Below are positions 49,901 through 60,070 of a DNA stretch of 64,000 nt, piece after piece. This DNA comes from Atherinomorus stipes (lineage: Eukaryota; Chordata; Actinopteri; Atheriniformes; Atherinidae): positions 913,001 to 977,000 of the forward strand of contig JALJCO010003962.1 of assembly GCA_023101725.1 (NCBI GenBank), written 5' to 3'. The position numbers and the translations under genes are program-made. Below the pieces are notes generated by a model. It worked only from the letters and a program-made list of their open reading frames with translations. It was not told the origin of the DNA and made no database searches. Positions within the stretch are counted from its first letter, which is position 1; the number at the start of each line of letters is the position of its first letter.

Positions 49901-52900
49901 CCTTTCAGTTCTGCCGCGAGATTGGATGATAAAACATTCATGTTGTTTTTCATTTGCCCACCTCTTAGCTGTGCTATTCACTCGGAAGAATAAAAAAAAA
50001 GGGCAAGAACCAATCAATATGCAGCCATGTGTTGTGCTGAGTGCTGCACGTGTACACACATACACAGACCACTTATTTTTTTACTCCTGCAGTGAGGGGT
50101 GCATGGGTTTGTCTCCAAGGTTACCGCCTCCTGCAACCCGGATGCCCTCTTTATTGTTTATGCACCTTCTTGCTTTTATCTGTGCTTTTCTGCACTTTAT
50201 GTTCTCTGTCGTCTCCAAACTTTTGTCCAACTTTTCCCAGGTTCTCTCAGCTGATGTCCCTCTGCATCCACTGGGACTGCTCTCCTCCACCCTGTTTAAA
50301 CCTATCTGTGTGTTCACGTGTGCGTTTTGTCCGTGTACTCTTAGGTCCCCCAGCTGGACTGGCTGCCTAGCCATCATTAATCTCTGTCACCACCTAAAGA
50401 GCCACTTAAGATGATGTAGGGCCTGTCTGCACACATACCTTCACTACTGTCGCAGGCTGTGATACAGCAAAGAACACACACACAATCACCAGTTTAGTAC
50501 AGAAAGAAATGTTTATTTTTCATGCAATCTGGGAGATGAGTTTTGCACGGGCTAATGTGGCTAGTATAATGGAGTTGGAGCATATAAAGCCATGTGTATG
50601 TGCTCCATCTGTCCAGGATGAGTGACAGACACTGACTACGTCTGCAGCTACCTTACACAGTGAGGTAGCTGCCTATTTCTGTGACCTAATGCCCTGAGAT
50701 TAACACATCCTACTTTCTCACCACCCACCTCAGCTCATGTCCCCTGAGCCCCCTGCTCATCCACAGTGAAGTCTCAGCCCTGACACTGCAGGCAGCCCTG
50801 CACAGTCTGGCCTCATCTGCTTGCCACCAAGTTCCCTGCGTCTCCAATCAATAGTCCTCACTGAAGTGCTCAATTTCCACCGGGGTGGAGAAGATGGTGA
50901 AGGGGAGGGGTGGGCAGGACAGATGTATTTGATTGTCTCCTCAATTCCCCCACCTTCTGCTACTGTGTGCTTGTTTGGAAATGTGTGTGTGTTCCAGCAA
51001 TAGTGTTATGAATCAGTAATCAGAGTGGTGACACACCTGAGCAATGCCCCCATCCCCCTTGGGTGCCATACATTATAAATCAAAAGACTCCATTTGCATA
51101 AAGCCTGCTTATTATTCCAGATTTTGCCTCTACACAAGAAAGCTAAGGGTTATAATCATGATAATGAGCAGTGCTGACTGTGAGCTTTTCATTAGTTGTT
51201 TGCAGAGGGGGCATAAACAAGTGATATTATTAGTTTTTGATTTAGAGGTCTGCATTGTACGGTTTTGAGTGGATAAACAAAACAGCAGAAAACTTGGTGT
51301 TTCATGCAACTTTCTCAGCACATCGCATGCTTTGTTTGCATGCTTGCGTGCAGAAATTGAATGCTTACAGCACTCTGATAAATCTCCCTCATATTTACTC
51401 CTGTTAAGCCTCCTCATAACTAAATGAATCGCAACAATCAGTAGCAGGCACAGATAGGGAGGGAATGAAATATCCCTCACACTGATCGAGACCAGGCGAA
51501 AACAGACTTTGCGATCTGTAGATAGCTGAGGCAATTTAATCTGAATGTCTGATATTTAACCAGTCTTTTTTTTCCCTCTCTCTCTCTCTCTCTCTTTCTC
51601 TCTGTATCTAATTCACCATGGATCACAATGCGTTATGATAAATGTGGCACACAAGGAGAGAGATTAATTGCAGTCAGCTCACTACCAGTCAAGTAATTGT
51701 AGGGGAAGTAAAGAGTGAGTATCAAGAAAAGGAGCAGGTGCTGGGCTGATGGAGGAAGCCTTGCTGCCCTGTGGGAGATCTAAGAGGGAGGGTAGGGGGT
51801 GAGCTGGACAGGGCCCGGGGTTATTACTCTAATTGACACTTCACCTCACACACATGCACATGTTCCCCAGAGGCCAATCAGAGGGTTGGCTTTGCAATGG
51901 AGGGATGGATGGAAGGCTGGCACAGGTGCTGTCGGTGAATGTATCAGGGGTGTAATTGCACTGCTGATATTTGTCTATCCCTCTGTCACGCCACCAGACG
52001 CCCACTCCCTGCAACACACACAGAGCCCATTAACCCTACAGGTTCTATTGAGAGCAGCGTTCCTTTGAAAGCCTTCAGGGCCCCTGTGTTTTACACTCTG
52101 AATATAATAATGCACAGAGGTGCTCGGGCTCACTGGTGTCCACCAGCAGTAATTGAGAGACAGGGGATGTGATGGGGGTGACATCGCTCACACAGTGTGT
52201 TACACCAGAGGTGGCCAGACTGTGTTTATGTTTCTGTTCTTTGATGCTACAGCATATTTTAAGTTTCGTCATTTGTAGTTCACAATAAAAAAAGCAGCCT
52301 TCCTTGGAGGTATTGCTATGAATCAGAGATGGAAAAATATTATTGTAATAATGTGTGTGGCAGTCTTTTTGAAATTCATTTTGGGTTTCTGTGATTGTTA
52401 TTTTATGAAACAATTTAAGTTCTCCATATTTTTCAAGTTAGAGTTAATACTGTATCGAGCTAAAAAAAATATATTACTGGTGGGAAAAAATGTTCAGACA
52501 AAAGTTAAAAAGTTTGGAAAGTTGTTTTGACAACTGATTGATGATTTTAAGCAAATTTCTGAGGATGTTATTGCCCGTCTTTATTTTGTGCATATTTACA
52601 GGGTTTTGAGTAAGGAGTACCAGGATGCTCTGCGCAGGATCTCTGCAGTTGTGCAGCATCATAAAGACACTCTGGTACCCGGCATGCCGCAGCTCAACAT
52701 GTGTGACATGGCAGTGATGGTGAGATTCACACTGCACAAACATGCATCTTTTACTTTTAATCGATGCATAATATTGTTAAATAGATTATTTTTTGTGCAC
52801 ATAAGCTTTGGTGTATGCTCCAGCTAACTCTGGCAAGTATGAGCTATGCTAGGGGGGTTATAGTTTTGCAACTGATAATGTGCATAGGTGTGATTTTTTA

Positions 52901-54642
52901 TTTATTTATTTATTATTCTGTACCTTTTTTAATTACTAGGTGTGCTTCATTCTGAATCACAGCTGGTAATCTAATCAATAAAGAGACAAGCTTATCCAAA
53001 TGATTTCTTAAAAATGACTATGGATGGAAAAGCCGCTGCAAAGTTGTTGGTTTACTAACTTCCTTCATCATATTTGATGAATTCATCAGCTCACTCAGGA
53101 CTTTTTCTTTGGCTGTGTATCAGTGTTTTTGTGAAGAAAACATTTAAAGCAGACGAGGTGATGTGTGTTCTCCTCTGCAGACATCAGGCTGTCAACGGCT
53201 TTGCTCCACATTTATCTGTGGTCCAGCACTGCCTCCCTGTGGTCAATAAGATAAATATAGTAGTAAGGAGGGCCAGGAAATATTTCAGCGCTCTCTTATA
53301 ACTTATTTGTGTTAAATTATCTTGATATGGGTATAAAGCTTTTTTTTTCATATCCATTCAAACTAAACAAGCCATTATTTCATAGTTGACACATTTTATT
53401 GTTCTGCGCCAAAGTCTTCATTGACTCCTCATTTCCTTATATTTTGCTTCGAAAGGAGCCAGACTTGTTTCTTATCTGTAACAGAAGGTTAGGGCAGAAG
53501 TTCACTAACCTATGAACAATTTGAGCACAACAAAGATTTCTAACTCCCGGACTAAACCTGTTTTATGTCTACACATAAACAACTTGGCAAAAAAAAAAAA
53601 AAAAAAAAGCTTAAATTGTATATTTAATTGCTGTTGTAAAATTACATCACTTGTACTTCTTTTTGTATTTGAAAAAAGAAAATCCAAAGATCAAAAATGC
53701 TTAACAGTAATTTACCTGTTTTGATCCACTGTGGATCCCTGATCCCTTGGGCACTTTAATTAGCAGCTGATACTGTAAGCTGCATCTGGACCTTAAGTTG
53801 AAGCATGAACTGTTTACTGAAACCTGACCAGAAATGGTTTTCCCTGGAGGATGACTGTAAAGAAGCCATTCTTATGCAGCAGAAAGAAAAGGCTAAGGCA
53901 ATCCACATGATTCAAGAACTGAAAAATCAGAGGCAGCATGTCTTCAGAAGTGATGAATCCTCCCTGAACCTCAACATTACTGAAGCAGCGTGGGATCATC
54001 TTGACAGATAACAGAAATAAAAACAGCAAACATCCACACAACAGCTTTAAAATGTCCTTCAAGAAACCTGGAGAACCATTTTTGAAGACTACTTAAACAA
54101 ATTGCAAGAAAGTTTGTTAAAGCAACTTTGTTTGAAAGATCAAGTTAACTATTGCAAATATCGACTTTAAGGCTCATAAAAGAGTAAAAACTTTATTTTT
54201 GCCAAATCCATCTATTGTAGCTCTTGTTTTGCTTGCTTATTTTTCAGCAATTTGCTTCATGTGTTTCCTCTTTTTGTGGAAATGTATTTAAAAAATTAGT
54301 TGTTGGCTCTAGACGTTTGCACAGGACTGTTAAGTTTCTTTTATATTTTCATCTTTTGTTGTTCTTTTTGTAAAAGAGAAAAGTTAAATAATTTTATCAT
54401 AAATTTTCTGACTGAAGATCGTTCTGAAAATATGACTGTATATTATATTAAATGGCAAAATTTAAAATGAACAAATGTAACACCTAAATTCTACCAAAAC
54501 AAAGATGCATAAACCTGATGACAATTACATATTTGAATTTTATATGATTTTACAGAACTGGGCCCCAGCTGGCTGCGAGAAATTGGGAAAGTGTCTGAAA
54601 GGGCCCAAGTCTAATCCCTGGAAGTGTGACTGGCCACACTGA
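25957..54642 (+). CDS. galns: GALNS, N-acetylgalactosamine-6-sulfatase
   Basis: Lysosomal sulfatase that removes 6-sulfate from keratan sulfate and chondroitin 6-sulfate; human loss causes Morquio A. Fourteen exons: 25957-26073, 29990-30113, 33588-33662, 33809-33911, 34658-34801, 35528-35594, 36952-37079, 37190-37329, 37440-37543, 40548-40690, 43020-43122, 48959-49080, 52602-52719 and 54556-54642 (TGA); 524 residues (human 522), phases consistent. A hydrophobic signal segment spans about residues 5-17. Active-site residues are all present: D38-D39, the formylglycine cysteine C78 in CSPSR, R82, K139 and H141 in GKWHLGH, H236 in DATHAP, D288-N289 in TSDNG, and K310. Intron 8 is GC-AG. The start could also be the in-frame ATG at 25966. 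The human glycosylation site N204 is kept (N203-L-T); N423 is not. The C-terminal part of exon 10 ([11 protein letters not shown]) diverges from mammals. Confidence 0.96.
26651..27870. mobile_element. 1.2 kb terminal-inverted-repeat DNA element
   Basis: The left end ACAGTTTTTCTCCATCGGTT continues as a roughly 55-bp arm (through CTCGAATCAGAAATTACTTTC); the right end is its complement, finishing GGAGAAAAACTGT. Only a few mismatches separate the arms. There is no transposase; the longest minus-strand frame (128 codons, 27465-27851) has no recognisable motif and simply reads through an internal tandem duplication with a period near 205 bp (units start about 27477 and 27682). Superfamily is undetermined because flanking target duplication is not obvious. 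Confidence 0.75.
27871..29945 (+). mobile_element. 5'-truncated L2-like LINE
   Basis: Degenerate reverse-transcriptase reading on the plus strand: [20 protein letters not shown] and [16 protein letters not shown] (27960-28110), then, after the nested insert, FQSGFR, a [17 protein letters not shown] segment near 29000-29030 and [14 protein letters not shown] with [11 protein letters not shown] at 29265-29360, the C-terminal signature of L2/CR1-type elements. The 3' end reads TGCTAATAAAGACTTACTTA at about 29919-29940. Many stops and frameshifts. The 5' truncation abuts the inverted-repeat element at 27870. It lies within galns intron 1 in the same orientation as the gene. Confidence 0.85.
28261..28519 (+). 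mobile_element. retroposon tail nested in the L2-like LINE
   Basis: A 259-bp insert starting at TCTCTCCGGTTCTCTCC and ending in an (AATG)n run. It carries the common fish 3'-tail blocks CATGCATGTTAGGTTGATTG, GGCGACCTGTCCAGGGTGTA and GGGATAGGCTCCAGC. A perfect 10-bp direct repeat GAGTTTCAGT flanks it (28251-28260 and 28520-28529), and removing it restores the LINE reading frame context. It is a target-primed retroposition, younger than the host LINE. Confidence 0.88.
30114..33587 (+). other. galns: galns intron 2
   Basis: A 3.5 kb AT-rich intron. It contains a long T run (about 30517-30534), an A/T-rich TAAA tract near 31333-31366, and a terminal-inverted-repeat element at 31712-32254 (listed separately). 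No other exon is seen. Confidence 0.6.
31712..32254. mobile_element. non-autonomous DNA element with TTTTCCGGACTATAAGTCG ends
   Basis: The left end reads TTTTCCGGACTATAAGTCGC; the right end is the complement GCGACTTATAGTCCGGAAAA then TACAGTA. Internal copies of the ACTATAAGTCG motif occur near both ends (for example 31800-31812 and 32187-32199). TA at the outer borders suggests a Tc1/mariner-type target, but this is not certain. No transposase is present. About 543 bp. Confidence 0.8.
33912..35527 (+). other. galns: galns introns 4 and 5 (exon 5 between)
   Basis: Introns on either side of exon 5 (34658-34801). A GT microsatellite followed by a G run lies at about 34574-34607, and CA-rich repeats at 35088-35135. 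No recognisable transposon or gene is seen. Confidence 0.55.
35595..36951 (+). other. galns: galns intron 6
   Basis: AT-rich intron with one recognised insertion, a minus-strand LINE 3' fragment at about 36618-36830 (listed separately). Confidence 0.55.
36618..36830 (-). mobile_element. LINE 3' end fragment (Rex1-like)
   Basis: On the minus strand the sequence reads a degenerate CTGCTGCCATTGGCTTCTTAA block (near 36790), then an A/T-rich stretch, and ends in AAATTGCCCTTCATAGGGAT followed by AATGAAGTTGACCTTGACC, matching the usual fish Rex1-type tail (conserved GGGGACAATAAAGTT-like block plus short terminal repeats). It is heavily 5' truncated. Confidence 0.55.
37330..37439 (+). other. galns: galns intron 8, GC-AG type
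   Basis: The conserved peptide [15 protein letters not shown] is reconstructed only if the 110-bp intron starts GCAGGA and ends CTCAG. The exon side is GAAG. A GT donor 12 bases upstream (37318-37319) would also keep frame but would delete four residues from the loop beside the D288-N289 metal ligands. Confidence 0.75.
37544..40547 (+). other. galns: galns intron 9
   Basis: A 3.0 kb intron with little recognisable repeat. Segments around 38120-38400 and 39880-39960 are GC-richer and more complex than the surrounding sequence and could be conserved non-coding elements, but this cannot be judged from one genome. No coding sequence is seen. Confidence 0.5.
40663..40866 (-). mobile_element. LINE reverse-transcriptase C-terminal fragment
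   Basis: The minus strand reads [20 protein letters not shown] and further on [20 protein letters not shown], matching the C-terminal pattern of fish non-LTR elements (RRSQLRW-GHL-RMP ... ERLGIPPEEL-EVAGER). It lies just inside galns intron 10, immediately after the exon 10 donor. A short plus-strand LINE-like block (TGGGACCCACCTCTGGAGCC) follows near 41020. Clade not assigned. Confidence 0.65.
41280..42215 (+). pseudogene. restriction-endonuclease-type LINE, C-terminal remnant
   Basis: Plus-strand reading across several frames. Segment [20 protein letters not shown] then a zinc knuckle [17 protein letters not shown] (C-x2-C-x7-H-x4-C, 41617-41667), then after a frameshift [12 protein letters not shown] (about 41893-41928) and, in other frames, [10 protein letters not shown] and [16 protein letters not shown] with ending SWKPGG (to about 42210). 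CCHC followed by a PD-(D/E)xK-like nuclease is the C-terminal layout of R2/R4/NeSL/HERO-type LINEs. At least three frame changes make it non-functional. It sits in galns intron 10. Confidence 0.7.
42385..42458 (+). mobile_element. LINE 3' tail
   Basis: AAAGTGCTATACAAATGAAG followed by TTAACTTGACTTGACA, the standard 3' tip of fish L2/Rex1-type LINEs with its short terminal repeat. It is either a separate 5'-truncated copy or recombined with the remnant before it. Confidence 0.6.
43123..48958 (+). other. galns: galns intron 11
   Basis: The largest intron (5.8 kb). Recognised content is simple repeats: CA/GT runs near 43778 and 43837, a (TA) run at 45113-45140, about 20 C at 46560-46577, GTTT repeats near 47022-47040 and a TA-rich palindromic tract at 48317-48376. 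No clear transposon body or gene is seen. Complex segments near 46080-46260 may be conserved non-coding sequence. Confidence 0.55.
49081..52601 (+). other. galns: galns intron 12
   Basis: Begins with a LINE tail tip at about 49110-49150. The rest is complex sequence with a CT run at 51575-51604. Stretches near 49350-49520, 50640-50830 and 51610-51720 have low repeat content and look like candidate regulatory elements, without firm evidence. A 218-codon frame at 49758-50414 lacks any recognisable domain and is not taken as a gene. Confidence 0.5.
49110..49150 (+). mobile_element. Rex1/L2-like LINE tail tip
   Basis: AATTTCCCTTTTGGGATCAA followed by TAAAGTA and T-rich sequence is the conserved last 30 bp of fish Rex1-like LINEs. 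Only the extreme 3' end is present. Confidence 0.6.
52720..54555 (+). other. galns: galns intron 13
   Basis: Last galns intron, AT-rich. A 20-base A run lies at about 53589-53608. Its 3' half contains a Tc1-like transposon remnant (53800-54330), listed separately. Confidence 0.55.
53800..54330 (+). mobile_element. Tc1-like transposon remnant
   Basis: The plus strand reads [18 protein letters not shown] followed, across stops, by [24 protein letters not shown] sequence: the C-terminal end of a Tc1-type transposase where IEA-WDHLDR carries the catalytic Glu region (here Glu is replaced by Thr-Glu context and the preceding SPDLN is mutated to SSLNLN). The right end TGTTGGCTCTAGACGTTTGC then ACAGGACTGT is a Tc1-type terminal repeat. 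The left end is missing. Confidence 0.7.
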
Positions 54643-55284
54643 GAGAAACACAAACCTACACATCAAGATGAGGGAGCAAAACCTGCAAATGTGCCTTACT
54701 ATAGAACAACACATTTTTTACATTTTTGTAAAATTGTCTTTGTACAGGGAGTCTTTATGACAGTGTTGCAGGTGTGTCTTTAAAAGATCATCCATACGAA
54801 TTCTGCCTTCCATGATGTATTTATTGTCACTGTACTGAGAAAAAAATTGCAAAGTTACGTACGTCTGTTATCAAATTGATTTTTATTATGTTTTGGGAAC
54901 TATCAGATGCAAAGTTAGTATGTTTGGACGAGAATGTCAGGGCAATAACAAACTAAATGATTTCTCTGAAGGTTTTTTGTGTGTGTGGGACTGAGTGGTT
55001 GCACATAACATGTTTTAAGAAAAAATAAAACCAGGAATTTGTTGCATCAGTTTAACAGTGTTCAGACAGATGTACACCCACTTACATTACTCATTCAGTG
55101 GTGCTAAAAGTTCAAAGTTTTTTTCTCCAAGGCCTTTAAACTTCCTGTTGATTTACTGCAGCTTATTCTATTGACGTTCATCGGAACAGCAAAGTAAAGT
55201 GCAGTTCAAGGATCTTAGTGCCTACCGAAAGAAAGTTCTAATTTATTTAAAGACATCATTTCCCATCACCAGCAGATTCCAAGA
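54643..55284 (+). other. galns: galns 3' UTR and flank
   Basis: Non-coding sequence after the galns stop. AATAAA at 55024-55029, about 385 bases downstream of the stop, is the likely polyadenylation signal. Nothing else is recognised before the LINE that starts near 55285. Confidence 0.65.
55024..55029 (+). terminator. galns: galns polyadenylation signal AATAAA
   Basis: First AATAAA downstream of the galns TGA, followed by a GTTTGTTG-like T/G-rich stretch. Confidence 0.65.
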
Positions 55285-55558
55285 TCATAATGTCATGTAC
55301 TCTTGATAAATGCATTGAGGAGATTAATGACTGGATGTGCCTCAACTTTCTTCAGCTGAACAAAAACAAAACTGAGGTGATTGTTTTTGGAGCCAAAGAG
55401 AAACGACTGCAGGTCGCCACAGAGCTTCAGTCTGTACACCTAAAAACCACCAACCAGGCCAGAAACCTGGGTGTAGTGATGGACTCAGACCTAAACTTTG
55501 AAAAACACATCAAGGTGATCACTAAATCAGCCTACTATCACCTGAAGAACATCTCAAA

Positions 55559-56256
55559 TAGGGCTGTGCAATATACTGATATGATATTGCGATATGATAT
55601 TTACATGAGACAGATATATTTACACATATCGTTATATCGCGGTATTAGTTGTGCAAATCTTTTTGCTTTATTTTTTCATAATGACCCGGCTGCACCTTGA
55701 CTGAGTACAAAGGGGTCACCTGATTATTTAATAAGGGTGGGAAAAAATATACACTGAAATATCACAATATTTTTTATATTTTGTAACAGAACAATGAAAT
55801 CTGGTGGTATGTCGTGAAATCTCATGAGATTCTGTAACAAAACGATATCTTGTGAGATTTCATCATTAAAATAGATTGATACCGCGTTTTTTAATATAGA
55901 TATGGTATCAGCATATATCGCGTACACTGGAATATCACGACATTTTTTCCCACCCTTATTTTTTAAACTGTCTGGAAGACAATCCTCCCCAACACTTTTA
56001 CAAAGAAATCATAAAAAACCAACCAACTATCTTTAACTACTTCGATTTAACAAACATTACTAACCAGTGTTTTGTCAGTTTCATCACTGCAGTGGAGCGA
56101 TACCTTTACGCTAAACATGTTTCAATACTAAAAAACAGGTGTTTGATATGAAATGAAACTTTCAGACAAATTAGGGTAAAAATACTGGTATATATCGTAT
56201 ATCGTCATCTAAAATAAATATATTGTGATATATTTGGTTCATATCGCTCAGCCCTA
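55559..56256. mobile_element. hAT-type MITE inserted in the LINE
   Basis: A 698-bp AT-rich element with ends TAGGGCTGTGCAATA and, at the right, CGCTCAGCCCTA. The 8-bp flanks ATCTCAAA (55551-55558) and ATCTCAAG (56257-56264) match at seven of eight positions, and joining across the element restores LINE frame (NIS then RIKEL). The interior is full of GATAT/ATATC inverted motifs. It itself contains a second inverted-repeat insert (55733-55957). Confidence 0.85.
55733..55957. mobile_element. small inverted-repeat element nested inside the MITE
   Basis: 225 bp with a 16-bp exact inverted terminal pair: AAGGGTGGGAAAAAAT at the left and ATTTTTTCCCACCCTT at the right, continued inward by a partly matching TACACTG-AATATCAC block. 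No coding capacity. Flanking target duplication is unclear (T/A-rich on both sides). This is the third level of nesting: element in MITE in LINE. Confidence 0.75.
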
Positions 56257-56935
56257 ATCTCAAGGATAAAAGAGCTGATGTCTCAGCAAAATCTGGAAAA
56301 ACTACTGTAGTCCATGCATTCACCTTCAGCCGGCTTGGTTATTGTAACAATGTCTTTGCTGGTTAACCTAAAAAATCAGTTGGACAGCTGCAGCTCATTC
56401 AGAACTCTGCTGTTAGAGTTCTCACTAAGACCAGAAAAGTTGATGACATCAGTCCAGTTCTGAAGGGTTTAGACTGGACTGCCGGTCCATCAGCACTAAA
56501 TGGTCGAGGACCCTAATACATCAGTGACCTCCTGGCCCAGTATGAACCCATCAGACCCCCCAGATCATCTGGATCCAGTCTTTTTATCAGTTCCCGGAGT
56601 CAGAACCAGACATGGAGAAGCAGCGTTCAGCTTCTATGCTCCACATGTCTGGAACAAACGCCCAGAAAGCCTCAGATCAGCTGAAACACTTAGTTTATTT
56701 AAATCCAGTTTAAAGTCCCACCTGTTCTCAGTTGCATTTACAGTAAATAAAGTTTTATTCAGGAGTCCAACTCTGCACAGCCCTTTTTTTGTTAAGTGAT
56801 TTTAACTCTTTTACTTTTTATGCCTCTTTTTCCTTTGCTCCCCGCTGTAATGCTTTTAATGTTTTATGTAAAGCACTTTGAATTGTTGTAATTTGCTATA
56901 CAAATAAACTTGCCTCGCCTCCCTTATACTCCAGG

Positions 56936-58762
56936 TTAGGTCTCTTTTCCACTGGTAGATTATTAATATTCTATCCTACCAATGTAGATAATATAACAGG
57001 AGAACTGATGCAGAATTCAGAAGTTCCAGCAACAGCAATCCTATACAGCTGTTTGCAGAATGTCAGTATTTTGGAAAGGCTTCCCTTTAGCACAGCATAA
57101 ATGGGGGGATACTGATCTGTGACAAGAAAGTTGGCCATTCAAGGGAGCTCCAAATTTAACAAGAATGGTAGTGAAATATGATTCTGCCACAAGCTTCCAG
57201 ATTAGATGCAGCTTTGTTTAAGAACACTCAGCCAAATATTGAGATCTCTCTAATTATGTTACACAAAACTGGTTGCACGCAGCAGATCCCCATGTGTCGG
57301 ATTTTTCACTCACTAATGGAGGAATGTGAGGTGGGATGAACCAAAGACGAGACAGGTTAGCGCTATCCTTTCAGTGATGTGTTGTTGTAATGGTCTCTTA
57401 ACGTCCAATCACTTTTAACTTGTACATGGGTGGAAGTATTTGTCTAAACTGTTTACATTTTATGAAGAAGATGTGAAAGCCATAAAACCCTCAAATGTGA
57501 CAGCTGTGCAAAGTTAAATGGCCAATAATGCTGAAGAGACAGTAACACTGATAAAACTTGGCATTTTGCTTTATTTGTAATAAACCAGTTCCCCATTTCC
57601 TAAACTCTATATTCTTTTTTAAAAGGTGTTATTTACATCCTATCTATCCTGTCTGTGTGTGCAGGGCTATCCTGCTCTTAACTCATCTAAAAAGCAATGC
57701 AGTAGTAGGGATTTCTGCACAGTAAGCTAGGACCAGCTCAAGACTCTACCTGTTACAAAACTGCTAACAAAAAGTCTTCAAGTTAAAACTAACTGGCCAA
57801 CAAGAGTTGACAATAAAAACCATGACATGAAAATCTCAGTCTATTTAGAAAGGCAAAAATTCATACACTGCGCTTAAAAACCCAGAGTAAAGAAAGAAAA
57901 CCACCACATACCTCCACTGACCGCTGTCAGTCTGTGCACACAAATTGTTTGTGAACACAATAAGCTTGGGCATTATTTGACAGTAGTCATGAGCATGACT
58001 TCCTGGCAAAGGTACATTTTTAAATAGGTCCTCCACATGTGTCAGTAGTATTCACAAAGAAAAAAGTACTCTAATTACAACTTCATTCACATTTAGAATG
58101 TCTGATCTGCAAATTCCCTGTGAATTTAGTATTAGAAACTATAAATTTTCATTTGTTGTTGACTGCTTTCTTGTTCCTGTACATCACTAAATTACTTTAC
58201 TGCTGCAGAGTTACTATTATCAGAGGCAGATGTCTACTTCATATGTTTATTAACTCTCAGTGCAGTTTGACCGATTACAGGCCTGGAGTAAGTTTTCCTG
58301 TAGTGTAGGTGAATTATACCTCTTTGTATCTTCACTGCCTTTCTAGAAGCAATGCAGGAGTATATGAGTGGTTCATGAGCACAGTTATTTTTTACTGTGT
58401 ACGTGAACCAGTGAAAGTGGAACAAAGAGTGAGATTTGCAGATGGCTCTTGTATTTTTTTCTGGAGCTCAGTCGGCTTGCTTTTGCATCAAATCTCTCAG
58501 ATTTGGAGTCAAGTTGCAACAGAATTTGAATAAACTCTGTCAGTCTTCAGTTTTTATTGCTGCTCACAAACTCAGACAGCAGGAGAATTGTTAGTGCACT
58601 TATATTTTAGCTGCATGCCTTTATAGCTTTTATTGGTTAAAGTGTCAAGTTGTTTCTAGTGTAAAAATATGTTACATGAACAGTCATTTCCTTTCTAGCT
58701 CAAGGAAGTTGCATGTTTCAGGAAACTGACAGAACTGACTTTTGCTAATGAAATCGCACATC
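56936..58762. other. intergenic sequence galns-cklf
   Basis: Upstream region of cklf, AT-rich, no recognisable gene or repeat family. The cklf promoter and any 5' non-coding exon should lie here but no clear core promoter motif stands out. Confidence 0.5.
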
Positions 58763-60070
58763 ATGGCAGAGGATCAAAACAAAACTTCAGCCTTTGACGT
58801 GGACCATACTTTCCTCAAATCCAAGAGGGGAGCTGTGAAAATTGCAGAGATGGTGAGATATGTTTATCTCCTTCTAAAGGAATATTTGTCATTTTGCTGC
58901 AGATCTGAAACAGCTTAGATCTGCTTAAACTGTACCAGCTTGTGAAAAGAGGAAGAGAGATGGTATGTGTGGCAATGAGGTGGCTTTACAAGTATATGTA
59001 GTTTAGTTCACAGTGATATACATTTTAACACTTCTGCAGGCAGCAGAGCAACATTAACGAAAGAATCTTAGATGCTAAAGGCAAGAACTCAGTTTGAGTC
59101 TTGAGCTGAAATGTATGTGTTGCATGATGGAAGACGATGAGCTTCTCAGAGGACCTGATGTCCAGCCTCAGCTGGAAGTTTGGCAAAAACAAAAAGTTTT
59201 GCTTATGTTTTCTCTCTCTTTTCCCTGCTTTAGGTGACTCTGCTTGTTGCTTTTGTGTGTTTTGCCACAGCATCCACACCAAAGTACACAGCAGCCACAG
59301 TGCTGGAGTTTCTGATCACATCACTTCTGCTGCTTCTATACCTCTTGAAGCTCAACAAGAAGCTGACTTTTGCCTTTTGGCCTCTCATTGTGAGTGCTTC
59401 TTTACAACACTGGATTCAGTTTTCTGTTTAAATTTGTGTTAAGTTTGTGAGTGAAAAGTATTTTAAGTTCCCGTTCTGAGTTCTTCCTGTTTTTGTTTCT
59501 TTCCTATTTCTTCAGGATGTTTTCAATTCAATGTTTGCAGCATTTTACCTGACTGTCTTGAGTCTGATGGTTTTGACTTCACACCCTGTCACAGGCACAC
59601 TGGTTGGAGGGGTGAGAATTTTTACTTTTTATCTCTGCACCTTTGTTATGGCCCACTGATATGAAGCCCCCTTTAGGATTTGGCTCCTCATTGTATATAT
59701 AGATACATACAGACCTGCTTCCTCTTGACATTTTATTAACTGCTTCATTCAGACACTAATTTCCTGGAGACTAACCCTAAACCCAATCTATACTCTAAAA
59801 ATGTAACAAGGACTTGATTTTGCCCCCCACAGAGAGATGTTTCCCCATAATGTAAATAGATTTAATTTTCAACCACCAGCAGGAATTCATGTGTTGACAT
59901 GTAATGTCATATGCTGCAATGTATTTATTCTGAGATCTGCTTTGTATTTACAGATAGTGTGTTTCATCTCTGCTGGGCTGCTGTGTGTGGACAGCTTCAC
60001 GCTCTTCAGGAACATCACATTTAACAAAGCAAGAAATGAAGTCCAGAATCAAGTTGATGACAAAAGTTAA
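58763..60070 (+). CDS. cklf: CKLF-like MARVEL-domain protein (chemokine-like factor)
   Basis: Four-pass membrane protein of the CKLF/CMTM family. Exons 58763-58852, 59234-59389, 59516-59611 and 59954-60070 (TAA) give 152 residues with all introns in phase 0. Hydrophobic segments sit at about 28-43, 50-70, 84-102 and 108-130, the MARVEL layout. The block KLTFAFWPLIDVFNSM and the later ITFNKARNEV match human CKLF better than CMTM3, 4 or 7, and the neighbour cmtm3 also fits the CKLF-CMTM cluster. An in-frame ATG 15 bases upstream (58748) is possible; 58763 was chosen for its stronger context (ATCATGG). CKLF in mammals has a secreted cytokine-like isoform; nothing here shows whether the fish protein does. 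Confidence 0.85.

Larger units (their letters stand above)
55285..56935 (+). mobile_element. L2-like LINE fragment with nested insertions
   Basis: The left part reads CIEEINDWMCLNFLQLNKNK then TEVIVFGAKEKR and LGVVMDSDLNFEKHIK (55308-55520), the C-terminal reverse-transcriptase region of fish L2-like elements. After an insert (55559-56256) it resumes with RIKELMSQQNLEK, then across stops FSFYAPHVWNKRPESLRSAE, and ends with AAAGCACTTTGAATTGTTG and TTGCTATACAAATAAACTTG (56873-56912). The copy is 5' truncated and disrupted, lying between galns and cklf. Confidence 0.85.

Noticed and set aside
49758..50414. 218-codon plus-strand frame in galns intron 12
   Set aside because: No recognisable domain, composition like translated T/C-rich intron, no splice or promoter support, and it lies wholly inside an intron.
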